NCBI GenBank assembly: GCA_024638325.1
Contig: JAHEKM010000200.1
Span: 772-41,110, forward strand
Source of the DNA: Gemmatimonadota bacterium
Lineage (GTDB): Bacteria; Gemmatimonadota; Gemmatimonadetes; Longimicrobiales; Gaopeijiaceae
Length of the DNA: 40,339 nt
Direction: 5' to 3'
Both the position numbers and the translations under genes were made by a program. Shown here one piece after another: positions 7,272-16,323 of the stretch (positions are counted from its first letter, which is position 1; every line of letters starts with the position of its first letter). The notes under the pieces were generated by a model. It did no database searches, was not told where the DNA came from, and was given only the letters and a program-made list of their open reading frames with translations.

Positions 7272-8567
7272 CTACGACCTCCGCCCACGTCCAAACCGAC
7301 GACGTCGCGGTCTCGAGCTGGCAGCCTCGTCCTTGGCCTTCTTCTCCGCCTTCGCGGCAGCACGACCACGTGCCACGGCCTTCTGGGCACGGATCGCCGC
7401 GATCCGCTCGCCGCGCGGCACCTCGAGGCGCTCCGCAGGAACCGCGTCGTACGCGAACCCGTCCAGGCGCACGCGGGGGAGCTTCGCCCCAAGCGTCCGC
7501 TCGATTCTCGCGAGGTCGGCCTCGTCCTCGGGGGCTATGAGCGTGATCGCGTCCCCGGTGGCTTCGGCCCGCGCCGTTCGGCCCACGCGGTGGATATAGT
7601 CGTCGGGAGCCGCGGGGATATCGAAATTCACCACGTGGCCCAACGACTCGACGTCGATGCCTCGGGCCGCGATGTCGGTGGCGACGAGGACACGGCACTT
7701 GCCTGCCTTGAAGTCGGCCAGCGCCTTGGTGCGCTGCGGTTGCGACCGGTTGCCGTGAATGCGCTCGGCCGCAATGCCCTTCTTGTTGAGCAGCTTGTAG
7801 ACACGATCCGCACGGTGCTTGGTGCGCGTGAAGACGAGGGCGTCTTCGATGTCACCCCGCTGCAAGAGCTCGATCAGCAGGGCTCCGCGGAGCCCCGCGG
7901 GTACGGGATAGACCCACTGCGCGATGCCCTGCGCTGGAGCCGACCGCGTCTGAAGCGTGATCTTCGCGGGATTGCGTAGGATCTCGCGACTCAGCTTCTC
8001 GATGGCCGGCGGCATGGTGGCGCTGAAGAACAGCGTCTGCTTCGGTGTCGGAATGTGCCGGAGCAGCCGGCGGATGTCGGGCAGGAAGCCCATGTCGAGC
8101 ATCCGGTCGGCCTCGTCCAACACGAGGTACTCTAGGCCCGCGAGTCGCGCGTAGTCGCGATCGAAGTGATCCAGAAGGCGGCCGGGGGTGGCGACGAGTA
8201 GGTCGACTCCCTGACGGAACGCCTTCTCCTGCGGTCCGTGGGCCACGCCGCCGTGAATGGCGGCGGCCGTCAGGCCCGTGTTGCGGGCCAGCCCCACGAA
8301 GTCCTCACGAATCTGGAGGGCCAACTCGCGTGTGGGTGCGAGGACCAGCGCCTTCGTCGTGCCGCGGGAGCCCTCCACGAGCTGGTGGATGATGGGGAGG
8401 AGGAAGGCGGCGGTCTTGCCGCTACCGGTGGCCGCGCAGGCCAGCAGATCGCGGCCTCTGAGGCCTTCGGGAATCGCCTGAGATTGAATGGGAGTCGGTG
8501 TCGTGAAACCCAATGCCCCGACGCTATCGACGAGGGTTGGGTGCAGTCCTAGGCCAGAAAAAGCCAA
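7272..8567 (-). CDS. rhlE: DEAD-box ATP-dependent RNA helicase, RhlE type
   Basis: The protein has 431 residues. It unwinds short RNA duplexes using ATP, in RNA decay, ribosome assembly or cold adaptation. All core motifs are visible: Q motif GFTTPTPIQSQ (20-30), Walker A ATGSGKT (46-52), PTREL (78-82), TPGR (127-130), DEAD (151-154), SAT (182-184), ARGID (301-305) and HRVGRTAR (326-333). The C-terminal tail after about 375 is Arg/Lys/Ala-rich and ends in RRRRFGRGRRS, as in RhlE-group helicases, where it binds RNA. Start at ATG 8567 places the N-terminal F-x-x-L-x-L before the Q motif as usual. No accessory domain such as the DbpA domain is present. Confidence 0.93.
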   Translation of the reverse strand: MAFSGLGLHPTLVDSVGALGFTTPTPIQSQAIPEGLRGRDLLACAATGSGKTAAFLLPIIHQLVEGSRGTTKALVLAPTRELALQIREDFVGLARNTGLTAAAIHGGVAHGPQEKAFRQGVDLLVATPGRLLDHFDRDYARLAGLEYLVLDEADRMLDMGFLPDIRRLLRHIPTPKQTLFFSATMPPAIEKLSREILRNPAKITLQTRSAPAQGIAQWVYPVPAGLRGALLIELLQRGDIEDALVFTRTKHRADRVYKLLNKKGIAAERIHGNRSQPQRTKALADFKAGKCRVLVATDIAARGIDVESLGHVVNFDIPAAPDDYIHRVGRTARAEATGDAITLIAPEDEADLARIERTLGAKLPRVRLDGFAYDAVPAERLEVPRGERIAAIRAQKAVARGRAAAKAEKKAKDEAASSRPRRRRFGRGRRS

Positions 8568-8733
8568 TGGGATAATCCGTTGAAACGGCGCCTAGCAGGC
8601 CGTCCGGAACATCCGGCTCGAGAGGCTGGCGCGAAGGTTTGTAGCGAGTGCCGACCCCCGGAGTCGGGGGCTTGAGGTGGGATCCCGCAGTGGAAAGGTA
8701 GCGGAAGTCGGGCCTACGTGTGGCTACAGGGCG
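8568..8733. other. upstream region of rhlE, no gene seen
   Basis: It contains a GC-rich stretch at about 8650-8690 (cgacccccggagtcggggg, a short imperfect hairpin) and otherwise no supported gene. Confidence 0.35.
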
Positions 8734-9003
8734 TTACCATTGGTTCCCACGGCTCGCTGCATCGGCTGCGGCGCGCACGGCTCGAACGCTCCAGGCGACG
8801 GGCACGGCCTTCCGCAAACGTCCCGACTTCTTGGGGGTAATCTCATACCGGACGATCGACGAGTCGCCTCCGAACCGTTCGAGCGAGCGCAGGATCCCGA
8901 GGGTCTCCTCGTCACCGGCCGTGTGCCTGTCGATCTCGGACCGGAGCGATGGGCTGGAGATCGGTGAGCACTGAGAGCTGGAGAGGGAAAACGGTTCTGG
9001 CAT
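8734..9003 (-). CDS. possible small protein, unknown
   Basis: An 89-residue frame starting at ATG 9003 with GGAG six bases upstream. The C-terminal half (about GDEETLGILRSLERFGG, then SSIVRYEITPKKSG and an Ala/Arg-rich helix) looks protein-like; the N-terminal 25 residues are Ser-rich and less convincing. A competing frame runs on the other strand. No family is recognised. Reported because the 530-base gap between the rhlE and peptidase genes would otherwise be empty. Confidence 0.35.
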   Translation of the reverse strand: MPEPFSLSSSQCSPISSPSLRSEIDRHTAGDEETLGILRSLERFGGDSSIVRYEITPKKSGRLRKAVPVAWSVRAVRAAADAASRGNQW

Positions 9004-9098
9004 GAGAGACTCCGCTGGAGAGCACCGTCGAGAGGCCACCGACGGGTGCTGAAATGTAGCGGAGAAGCGCGGCCCTCCACCCGAACGGGTCTTGGAAC

Positions 9099-10121
9099 AT
9101 GAAGCAGTTCCGTTGTGAATGCGGCCACAAGGTGTTCTTCGACAACACGATGTGCTCGGCGTGCGGTCGACCGGTGGCGTTCGTGCCCGAGCGCCTCGAG
9201 ATGGTCGTGCTCCACGCCGAAGGCGACCAGCTCTTCGACGCGTCGGGCTCAGGGCGCGTGAAACGGTGCCGCAACGCCTTGGACCACGGGAACTGCAACT
9301 GGCTCCTTCCCGGCACAGACCCCGCCGACTTCTGCGTCGCGTGCGTGACGAACCTGGTCATCCCGGACCTGGGGTGGGGAGACAACCTTCTGCTGTGGAC
9401 GAAGATGGAGCACGCGAAGAAGCGGCTCCTCTACACGCTCCTGCAGGTGGGGCTGTTGTCGGCATCCGGGCGGAACGAGCCCTGGCCCCTGTTTCGATTC
9501 ATGGAGGACAAGCGGCGCAATCCGAACGTGGCCGAGGAGTTCGTCGCCACGGGCCACGACAACGGTGTCATCACCGTGAACCTCGCCGAGGCGGACGACG
9601 TCAGTCGACAGGCCGAGCGCCAGTTCCTGGTCGAGCGGTACCGCACCGTCCTGGGGCACCTGCGTCACGAGTCGGGGCACTACTTCTTCCCTCGGCTCAC
9701 GCACGCGCCGGGCGACTTGGAGGCATGCCGCGGGGTCTTCGGGGACGAGCGCGAGGGGTACGATGCCGCGCTCAGCGACCACTACGAGGCAGGGCCGCCG
9801 GAGGACTGGAGAGACCGGTACGTGAGCGCCTACGCCTCCATGCACCCCCGCGAGGACTTCGCGGAGTCGTTCGCCCACTACCTCCTCATCGTCGACGCGC
9901 TGGAAACCGCGACGGCAGCTGGCCTCCACACGATCGCGGCGGGAGCCGGTTGGGTGCGCCGCTGGGTCGAGCTTTCGATCGCCCTCAACGAGCTGAACCG
10001 CAGTCTGGGCGCCGACGACGCCTATCCCTTCACTCTGGTCCCGGCGACCATCGAGAAGCTGGAGCTCATCCGCAGTCTGGTCGCCCGCAACGCGGTCCCG
10101 ACCGCGTACCCGGCCTCGTAG
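9099..10121 (+). CDS. zinc-ribbon putative metallopeptidase (Peptidase_Mx / COG4307 type)
   Basis: The protein has 340 residues. The N-terminal zinc ribbon has Cys6-x-Cys8 and Cys19-x-x-Cys22; a second Cys group (57, 66, 79, 82) follows. The catalytic motif HESGH lies at 190-194, with Glu256 in EDFAESFAHY as likely third zinc ligand and His260 nearby. This order, ribbon then DUF-type gluzincin domain, matches the family annotated as putative zinc-binding metallopeptidase, about 340-380 residues, of unknown substrate. No signal peptide, so cytoplasmic. The stop is followed one base later by the start of a barrel protein gene, so the two are probably co-transcribed. Confidence 0.88.
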   Translation: MKQFRCECGHKVFFDNTMCSACGRPVAFVPERLEMVVLHAEGDQLFDASGSGRVKRCRNALDHGNCNWLLPGTDPADFCVACVTNLVIPDLGWGDNLLLWTKMEHAKKRLLYTLLQVGLLSASGRNEPWPLFRFMEDKRRNPNVAEEFVATGHDNGVITVNLAEADDVSRQAERQFLVERYRTVLGHLRHESGHYFFPRLTHAPGDLEACRGVFGDEREGYDAALSDHYEAGPPEDWRDRYVSAYASMHPREDFAESFAHYLLIVDALETATAAGLHTIAAGAGWVRRWVELSIALNELNRSLGADDAYPFTLVPATIEKLELIRSLVARNAVPTAYPAS

Positions 10122-10122
10122 A

Positions 10123-10773
10123 ATGCGTCTTAGGCACTATGGAGTGATGTCGTTCGCCGTCTTCGCCATCTCGGCGATGCCGCCTTCAATCCAGGCCCAG
10201 GACTGGCTGTTCGAAGTGAGCCGCCATTCCTTCGACATCGACGGAGATTTCGACGACTCCGTTTTACTGAACGGTCCGGATTTCGCCCTGAACGTGCCGG
10301 CGCTGCAACAGGTTGACGGACTCGGCTTCGCCTTTGGGCTTTCTCTGGGGAATGGCTCCTTCACCCTGACTCACGTGAGGGCCAATCCAGAATCGCTTTC
10401 CGTCCTTGGTGACGCCACCGCCGCCTTCCGTTCTTGGGGGCTCGAGCTCGCCTTCGCGCCGTGGCTCGACCGAGGCTTCCTCAGCTTCAGCCCGCTCGTA
10501 CGGCTCGGTGGTGCGTTTGCGCTGCTGAGGATCCCCGATGCAGCCTCCGACGGAAGCACAGTAGAACAAGGAGGCTTCAACGGGCTCCAGTTCAACCTCG
10601 GCGCAGGCGGCATGTTGCGAATCGGCCAGCGCCTCCAGGTGTCGGCGGACTTCTCACGACGCTTCTTGAACTTCACGACGGGGACCGGCTACGATGCAAC
10701 CGTCCCCATCGACGACGGGCTCTCGGGCACGACCAACGCCTTCACCGTTGCGGTCGGCCTCCGCTGGGGCTGA
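10123..10773 (+). CDS. small outer-membrane beta-barrel protein
   Basis: The protein has 216 residues. A signal peptide ends at about SIQA-Q (residue 25). The mature part has around eight amphipathic strands (for example LFEVSRHSFDI, LSFSPLVRLGGAF, LQFNLGAGGML, LQVSADFSRRF) and ends in FTVAVGLRWG, a typical barrel end although the last residue is Gly rather than Phe. It probably forms an eight-stranded OmpA/OmpW-like barrel. The start overlaps closely with the peptidase gene (one base between stop and ATG), which suggests coupling. It runs convergent to the P-type ATPase gene with nine bases between the stops. Confidence 0.75.
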   Translation: MRLRHYGVMSFAVFAISAMPPSIQAQDWLFEVSRHSFDIDGDFDDSVLLNGPDFALNVPALQQVDGLGFAFGLSLGNGSFTLTHVRANPESLSVLGDATAAFRSWGLELAFAPWLDRGFLSFSPLVRLGGAFALLRIPDAASDGSTVEQGGFNGLQFNLGAGGMLRIGQRLQVSADFSRRFLNFTTGTGYDATVPIDDGLSGTTNAFTVAVGLRWG

Positions 10774-10782
10774 ACCGGTCTC

Positions 10783-12957
10783 CTACTCCCGCACCCTACC
10801 TAGACGCAGGGCGTTCCCCGTCACCAAGAGCGACACACCCATGTCGCCGACCAGCACGGCGGTGATGAGCGACACGTAGCCGAACGGAACAAGGACAGCG
10901 AGGACCGCCTTGATGGCGATCGCGGCGACGATGTTCTGGCGGATGACACCTCGCGCCCTCCGGGACAGCCGCACCAGGTAGGGCAACCGGTCCAGATCGT
11001 CGCCCATGAGCGCGATGTCCGCCGTCTCGAGGGCCGTGTCACTGCCCGCGGCACCCATGGCGATCCCGACGGTCGCCGCGGCGAGCGCGGGGGCATCGTT
11101 CACCCCGTCGCCCACCATCGCGACGCCTCCGTGACGCGCGTGCATCTCCCTCAGCACGGCCAACTTGTCGGCGGGTAGCAGCTCGGCACGAACCTCGTCG
11201 ACGCCCACGTCGGCACCGATGGCATCGGCCGTAGCCGCGTTGTCCCCAGTCAGCATGACCGTGCGTTCGACGCCGAGGCGTTTCAGCTCGGCCATGGCGG
11301 CCCTTGCCTCGTCGCGCGACTGATCTGCCAGCGCGATCCAGCCGAGGAGAACCCCGCCCCGCGCGAGCCCGACGACGGACTCGCCCCGACCCTCGAGCCC
11401 ATCTGGCGGCTTCGCGCCGGTGAAGAGGTCGGGCCGGCCGATGACATGATCCTCCCCGTCGAGGTGGGCCCGGGCCCCTTTCCCGGGAATCGCCTCGAAC
11501 CCCGCCACATCGAAGGACTCGAAGTGCACACCCTCGTCGTGAGCCCGTCGCACGATGGCCTTCCCGAGGGGATGCTCGGAGCGCCGCTCGATCGCAGCCG
11601 CCCTCCTCAACACCTCGCTCTCGTCGACGCCCGCGGGCACGATCGACCGCACGACCGGGTGCCCCACCGTGAGCGTGCCCGTCTTGTCGAGCGCGAAAGC
11701 CCTGACGGACGCCATCGCCTCCAGGTGTGCGCCCCCCTTGATGAGCACCCCGTGACGCGCCGCCGCGGTCAGGCCGCTCACGACGGCCACGGGCGTCGAA
11801 ATCACGAGCGCGCACGGACATGCGATGACCAACAGCGTGAGACCCCGGACGATCCACAGCGGGAAGGGTGCCCCGAAGAGCAGCGGTGGCACCACGGCTG
11901 TGAGCAGGGCCGCGGCCGCGATGGTCGGGGTGTAGTAGCGCGCGAACCGATCTACGAAGCGCTCGCTCTCGGTCTTGCTCGACTCGGCCTCCTCCACGAG
12001 GTGTACGATCTTGGCCAGCGCGCTGTCGTCTGCGGCTCTCTCGACCCGCAGGCGAAGGTGTCCGGCCCGGTTGATGGTGCCGGAGAACACCCCGTCGCCC
12101 TCGACCTTCTCGATGGGAAGCGACTCGCCCGTGATCGGGCTCTGGTCGACCGCCGACGACCCCTCGAGCACCGTCCCGTCTGTGGCGATGCGGTCTCCCG
12201 GGCGCACGACGATCTCGTCGCCCGGCACGAGGGTCGAGGCGGGGACCGTGATTTCCTTGCCGTCCTGCACGAGCACGGCCCACTCCGGAGCCATCTCCAT
12301 GAGCGAGGCGATGGATGCGCGGGCGCGGTCCACGGAGTAGGCCTCGAGCAGCTCGGCGATGCTGAAGAGCACGGCGATCGACGCCGCCTCCACGAACTCG
12401 CCCAACGCGAGCGCGCCGACGATGGCCACGCTCATGAGCACGTTCATGTCCAGGGACAGGATGCGCGCCGACGCGAGGCCCTTCGGGAAGAAGTTCAGGC
12501 CGCCGACGACCGCGGCCCCGACGAGGGCAACGTCGGAGGCTCGCACGGCGAAGAGGGGCATCGAGAAGAGCTCGGGGTTCACGGTCAGGAACCGGACCAG
12601 CACAGCGACCGCGGCCAGCGCCACCGCCACGTAGACGCGTCGCGCCTGCTTCGTGACCCACGTGTCGACCCCGCTCTCCGGCTCCGCCGCCTCCGACAGC
12701 GGCTCCACGGCGTACCCGAGGCGCGAGACCTCCTGGCCCACGTCGGACTCCCCGACTCGGCCGTCGTCGACCGTGACCGACAGCGTTCGTGAGATGACGC
12801 TGCCCCGGACCGAGCGGACGCCCTCGACCGACGAGAGATGGCCCTCGATCTTGGCCACGCAGCTGGGGCAGTCCATCTCGCCCACGCGGAAGCGCAGCTC
12901 CCGCAGAGGGGTGCCCTTCCCGGTGAGCCCAGGCTCCAAGGTGGTCTGGCTGGTCAT
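10783..12957 (-). CDS. zntA: P1B-type heavy-metal ATPase, Zn/Cd/Pb export type
   Basis: The protein has 724 residues. It pumps divalent soft metals out of the cytoplasm through the inner membrane. An N-terminal HMA domain holds Cys30-x-x-Cys33 (MDCPSC). Further motifs are TGES (277-280), the metal-binding CPC in TM6 (380-382), the phosphorylated Asp424 in DKTGT, the HP motif (462-463) and GDGVND (616-621). Lys683 and Asp705 in the last two helices match the signature of the P1B-2 (ZntA/CadA) group rather than copper ATPases. There is no His-rich tail. No metal-sensing regulator gene (MerR or ArsR type) is adjacent. The neighbours are a convergent barrel gene and the cytochrome gene upstream on the same strand. 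Confidence 0.92.
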   Translation of the reverse strand: MTSQTTLEPGLTGKGTPLRELRFRVGEMDCPSCVAKIEGHLSSVEGVRSVRGSVISRTLSVTVDDGRVGESDVGQEVSRLGYAVEPLSEAAEPESGVDTWVTKQARRVYVAVALAAVAVLVRFLTVNPELFSMPLFAVRASDVALVGAAVVGGLNFFPKGLASARILSLDMNVLMSVAIVGALALGEFVEAASIAVLFSIAELLEAYSVDRARASIASLMEMAPEWAVLVQDGKEITVPASTLVPGDEIVVRPGDRIATDGTVLEGSSAVDQSPITGESLPIEKVEGDGVFSGTINRAGHLRLRVERAADDSALAKIVHLVEEAESSKTESERFVDRFARYYTPTIAAAALLTAVVPPLLFGAPFPLWIVRGLTLLVIACPCALVISTPVAVVSGLTAAARHGVLIKGGAHLEAMASVRAFALDKTGTLTVGHPVVRSIVPAGVDESEVLRRAAAIERRSEHPLGKAIVRRAHDEGVHFESFDVAGFEAIPGKGARAHLDGEDHVIGRPDLFTGAKPPDGLEGRGESVVGLARGGVLLGWIALADQSRDEARAAMAELKRLGVERTVMLTGDNAATADAIGADVGVDEVRAELLPADKLAVLREMHARHGGVAMVGDGVNDAPALAAATVGIAMGAAGSDTALETADIALMGDDLDRLPYLVRLSRRARGVIRQNIVAAIAIKAVLAVLVPFGYVSLITAVLVGDMGVSLLVTGNALRLGRVRE

Positions 12958-13011
12958 CGACGGAGGTACACCGGACCGCAGCCGGGGATCATCCGACGGC
13001 GTGTGCCTGGC

Positions 13012-14331
13012 TTAGCGGCGGACCACCCTGGCTGCCCGCTCCGCCAGCAATTGCTCCAGGTACTCCTGGTCGAGATACGTGAGGTCGAACCAGGCGATCG
13101 ACATCTCGTCGACCTTCCTGTCGCCCCACCCGATCCACTGTCGGTGGTCGGGGTTGTTGGGGTTCTCCGCGCGGTTGTCGTGCCATGACGTGACCATGAG
13201 CACGGTGCCGGCGGGCAGGAGCGGCGCCACGTCGTCCTCGTAGATGTACGTGTTCTGGAGGTCCCACTGGAAGTTGTCGACGAAGGTGAGGGCCTCGCGC
13301 CTTCCATCGGGATAGATCGCCTCGATGAGCATCGCCTTCCCGCGCATGTGCATGTGCGGCTGGAAGGCCTCCACTCGGACCGGCGCCTGCATGACCCAGG
13401 AGCCCTGGTGCACCGCAACCTGGCCCGGGGGGATGTCGAGGTCTCCGTTCGCGTTCCGCGGCGTGAACGTCGTCAGCACCGTGCGATACTCGGGCGCGTC
13501 GTCGTGGAACCAGAGTCCCATCTTCACGCTCGCTTCGGCGACCTCGACGCCCTTGGTCGTCGTGTGGATCTCCCAGCTGAGAGCCGAGCCGGGAAGCATC
13601 AGCTTCCCCGCGTCCGGCTTGTAGATGTGGCCGCCCTTGCCGGCCGCGTAGTTGTACAGTAGGCCGGGGCCCCGGACGTCGTCCCGGGCCTCGTCCGGGA
13701 GTCCGACGAGCTCGCCCTCGTCCTGGATGATGCTCGCCAGCGCGTGGTGTACGACCGTGCGGCTCCCCTCGTCCGCCGGGCGCACCTCGACCGCGCGCAC
13801 CCAACGCTCCTCGGTGAACCCGGTCGGGATGGTGATCTCGAACCAGTCGTCCGGCCCCTCGGCATCCACGCGCACGACCGGGCCGTCGATCACCACATCG
13901 GGCTCGCCGAGATCGGGTTCCAGCGCCCAGGCGAACGGTTCGTCGCCGTAGCTGGGTGGGGTGGGGACACGCGCTGCGTCCCCGAGGGGTGCGCCCGCGT
14001 CGACCCACTGCTGTATCGTCTCCATCTGGCCAGGCGTCAACGCGCGGTCGTTCTTGTACTCCTGGAGGCCCACCGTCGGGTTCAGTCCCCACGGCGGCAT
14101 GACCCGGTTCTCCACCATGCGGGCGATTCTGGGGGCGAAGCGCCGCGCCTGCTCGTACGTCAGGAGCGACATGGGAGCGATCGAGTTGGGTCGGTGGCAC
14201 TCCACGCATCGCTCGTAGAGGATAGGCGCGACGTGCTCGGCGAACGTCACGTCCTGACCCGTGGCAGGGACGACGACGAGCGCCACCGCGAGGATCACTC
14301 CCATGCCTGTCGTCGCTCGACGTGCGCTCAT
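13012..14331 (-). CDS. cytochrome c / copper-monooxygenase-like secreted protein
   Basis: The protein has 439 residues. The signal peptide ends near ATGQ (residue 25). A c-type haem site Cys42-Val-Glu-Cys-His46 begins a short cytochrome-like domain up to about 120, with MPPWG as a possible Met-ligand region. Residues 130-430 resemble the two-domain copper fold of DBH/PHM-type monooxygenases: His195-His196 (VVHHA), His256 (EIHTTT) and the pair His326-x-His328 (PHMHMRGK). Such fusions are frequent in Acidobacteria- and Gemmatimonadota-like genomes, and their substrates are unknown. The role would be an electron-accepting oxidase or hydroxylase in the periplasm. It follows a secreted partner gene by 12 bases on the same strand. 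Confidence 0.85.
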   Translation of the reverse strand: MSARRATTGMGVILAVALVVVPATGQDVTFAEHVAPILYERCVECHRPNSIAPMSLLTYEQARRFAPRIARMVENRVMPPWGLNPTVGLQEYKNDRALTPGQMETIQQWVDAGAPLGDAARVPTPPSYGDEPFAWALEPDLGEPDVVIDGPVVRVDAEGPDDWFEITIPTGFTEERWVRAVEVRPADEGSRTVVHHALASIIQDEGELVGLPDEARDDVRGPGLLYNYAAGKGGHIYKPDAGKLMLPGSALSWEIHTTTKGVEVAEASVKMGLWFHDDAPEYRTVLTTFTPRNANGDLDIPPGQVAVHQGSWVMQAPVRVEAFQPHMHMRGKAMLIEAIYPDGRREALTFVDNFQWDLQNTYIYEDDVAPLLPAGTVLMVTSWHDNRAENPNNPDHRQWIGWGDRKVDEMSIAWFDLTYLDQEYLEQLLAERAARVVRR

Positions 14332-14343
14332 ACCCGAAACCTC

Positions 14344-15228
14344 CTACGGAGTGACCGAAAAGCTCACGAAGCCGTTCGTCCAACAGCACTGCTCGTGTCC
14401 CGCCGGGGCGAGGCCCGAGTCGTCGTTGGCCCGCACACGAAGAACGTACTCGCCCGGCTCCTCGAACACGACCTCCGAGACGAGGCGACCCCCTTCGTTC
14501 GGCACGGTGCCACTCGGTGGCTGAATGAGGACGGATCCGGGGCCGCGATGCACGAACCACCGGAGCGCGACGGGCCCAGCCCGTGCGCCCGGCCTGCCGC
14601 TCGTGGCGGTTCCGTCGTCGCTGGCGAGCACTTCGAGTGTCACGCGCTCGCCCACTCTCGCCTCCATGGGCGCGCCCCACACACCCAGCGGACCGAAGGC
14701 CGCCGCGCCCTCCGCCGAGAAACGCACGGTCGGGGGCAGGTTCCCCATGGCATCTCCGGAGATCGCCGGGACCGACCAATCCTCGCGGAGCTCGGCAGGG
14801 ATCTCGAAGACCTTGTCGCGATGCTCGAGGTGCCAGAGCGCCGTCCGATCTCCGAAGTCCCCCGGAACCACGATGCCGAAGACGCCCCAGTGCCTCCCCG
14901 GATAGAACCGCGTGGGCTGACCCTGGTCAGTGCCGTCCCCGAGACCATCGATGCGGTTCGACGGACCCGTCGGGATGTCCACGATCTCCTCGGTGTTCCG
15001 GTTGTAGTAGCCGAAGTAGATCGTGTAGGTACCGTCGGGGTTCTCGTACCAGCCCTCGTAGACCGGCGTGACGGTGGCGCCGGCCGCGGTGCCGCCGAAC
15101 TGGGCCAGCGGCATGTCCTCGACGGCGAGGGGACCGGCCTGGGCGCTGACCGGGGCAACCGGTGTGCAGGCCAGCGCGACAACCAACGCGAGTGGGCCCG
15201 GCGCGAGGCTTGGCATGCTGGACGTCAT
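14344..15228 (-). CDS. secreted protein partner of the cytochrome/monooxygenase gene
   Basis: The protein has 294 residues. ATG 15228 is preceded by AGGAGGAAGCG, a strong ribosome-binding site; longer upstream frames are not protein-like. The signal peptide ends near PVSAQA (residue 30). Residues 45-190 contain a Tyr/Trp-rich region with TPVYEGWYENPDGTYTIYFG and an acidic loop. Residues 200-294 look like a PKD/cadherin-type beta-sandwich with VTLEVLASDDGTA and EPGEYVLRVRANDDSG. The paired Cys in EQCCWTNGF near the end could bind metal or form a disulfide. Proteins of this kind often sit next to PHM-like cytochromes in related genomes. No catalytic site is recognised. Confidence 0.75.
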   Translation of the reverse strand: MTSSMPSLAPGPLALVVALACTPVAPVSAQAGPLAVEDMPLAQFGGTAAGATVTPVYEGWYENPDGTYTIYFGYYNRNTEEIVDIPTGPSNRIDGLGDGTDQGQPTRFYPGRHWGVFGIVVPGDFGDRTALWHLEHRDKVFEIPAELREDWSVPAISGDAMGNLPPTVRFSAEGAAAFGPLGVWGAPMEARVGERVTLEVLASDDGTATSGRPGARAGPVALRWFVHRGPGSVLIQPPSGTVPNEGGRLVSEVVFEEPGEYVLRVRANDDSGLAPAGHEQCCWTNGFVSFSVTP

Positions 15229-15373
15229 CAACGCTTCCTCCTGCCGCCGACCGCTCGTCGACTCCGAGGGGAAGCTAGGCACTAGAAGAGGAGTCGCGCC
15301 ACTTGGAGGGCGGTCGGGACTCGTGGTGCCAGGTGTGCGGTGAGGGTTGGCACCGGGGAGTCGGCCCGGCGGG

Positions 15374-15700
15374 TCAGGCCCGCTCCCCGGCCTCCCCCAA
15401 CTCGCGCAGGTACTCCCACGTATAGATGCCGGTCGAGTGTCCGTCGCTCCACACGAACTGCAGGGCGTACCGCCCGACGTAGTGGATCGCCGTGGGATAC
15501 ACACCATCGTCGACCATCTCGGGCCTGAGCGTGCGGACTCCGGTCATCTCGTCGACGCAGCCCGCGCACGGACACAGGAGCCGAACCTCCCGCGGGACGT
15601 ACTCGTGGACGGCCCCGTCCTCCCAACGGATGCGGAGGCGCTGCTCGTCCTCGGTGGGGCCGACCTCGGCGGGATCGAACTTGGGATCGCGCGAGCTCAT
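15374..15700 (-). CDS. DUF971 protein (GBBH-like N-terminal domain)
   Basis: A 108-residue protein with the zinc-site-like pattern of the DUF971 / gamma-butyrobetaine-hydroxylase-like N-terminal family: LRIRWEDGAVHEYVPREVR, LLCPCAGCVDE, then HYVGRYALQFVWSDGHSTGIYTWEYL. Cys43, Cys45 and Cys48 plus His92 or so could hold Zn. The family often stands alone in bacteria, near Fe-S carrier (Mrp/ApbC) genes; its exact role is unknown. It is the last gene of the long minus-strand run; its ATG overlaps the rdgB stop (ATGA). Confidence 0.88.
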   Translation of the reverse strand: MSSRDPKFDPAEVGPTEDEQRLRIRWEDGAVHEYVPREVRLLCPCAGCVDEMTGVRTLRPEMVDDGVYPTAIHYVGRYALQFVWSDGHSTGIYTWEYLRELGEAGERA

Positions 15701-16323
15701 GCGGTCCGCTCCGCGAGCAGCCGCGCGAGGGCGCTGAACGCGGCGCCGCGGTGGCTGCGCGCGTTCTTCTGCTCGGGTGACATCTCGGCGAAGGTGATCC
15801 CGAGCTCGGTGTCCAGGACGTAGGGGTCATAGCCGAAGCCGCCCTCGCCCCTCGGAGCATCGAGGATCACGCCCGGGGCTTCGCCTCGCAGGAAGACGGG
15901 TTCGGCGCTGGCGTCCTCCAACAGTGCCGCCACACACACGTAGCGGGCCGTGCGCTCGGCGGGCGTCACGTCGGCGAGGCGCCCCACCAAGTGTCGGTTG
16001 TTGGCGTCGTCGCGCTCCTGACCCTCGAGCCCGGTGTCCGGTGAGAAGCGCTTGGAGCGCACGCCGGGTGCACCGTCGAGCGCATCCACCGAGATGCCCG
16101 AGTCGTCTGCCACGGTGGGGATGCCGGTGCGCGCGAAGAAGTAGCGGGCCTTGGCCAGCGCATTCTCCTCGAAGGTGTCGTAGACCTCGAGATCGTCCTC
16201 TGCCGGGCCGAACGCCACCCCGGCGCCGTCCAGGTCGAGCACCTCCAGGTCGGGCACGCTCGCGAGAATCTGGCGGATCTCCTTCATCTTGTGTGCGCTC
16301 CGGGTGGCGATGAGGAGCCTCAT
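15697..16323 (-). CDS. rdgB: XTP/dITP diphosphatase, RdgB/HAM1 family
   Basis: The protein has 208 residues, the usual length. It hydrolyses non-canonical purine triphosphates (ITP, dITP, XTP) to monophosphates and so keeps them out of DNA and RNA. The N-terminus [14 protein letters not shown] is the nucleotide-binding start (T-x-N-x-x-K-x-x-E in the family, here with SAHK instead of NPGK). [17 protein letters not shown] (72-88) supplies the metal-binding Asp residues; GGFGYDPYV (161-169) and SHRGAAF (190-196) close the pocket. It overlaps rph upstream by four bases and the DUF971 gene downstream by four bases; rph-rdgB pairs are common. Confidence 0.95.
   Translation of the reverse strand: MRLLIATRSAHKMKEIRQILASVPDLEVLDLDGAGVAFGPAEDDLEVYDTFEENALAKARYFFARTGIPTVADDSGISVDALDGAPGVRSKRFSPDTGLEGQERDDANNRHLVGRLADVTPAERTARYVCVAALLEDASAEPVFLRGEAPGVILDAPRGEGGFGYDPYVLDTELGITFAEMSPEQKNARSHRGAAFSALARLLAERTA

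Noticed and set aside
8724-9385. Several overlapping minus-strand frames upstream of the metallopeptidase gene
   Set aside because: They overlap the clear peptidase gene or change frame within it; only the 8734-9003 frame has a ribosome-binding site and was kept with low confidence.
11446-12792. Long plus-strand frame opposite the P-type ATPase gene
   Set aside because: Composition is that of a complementary-strand shadow; the minus-strand gene has every family motif.
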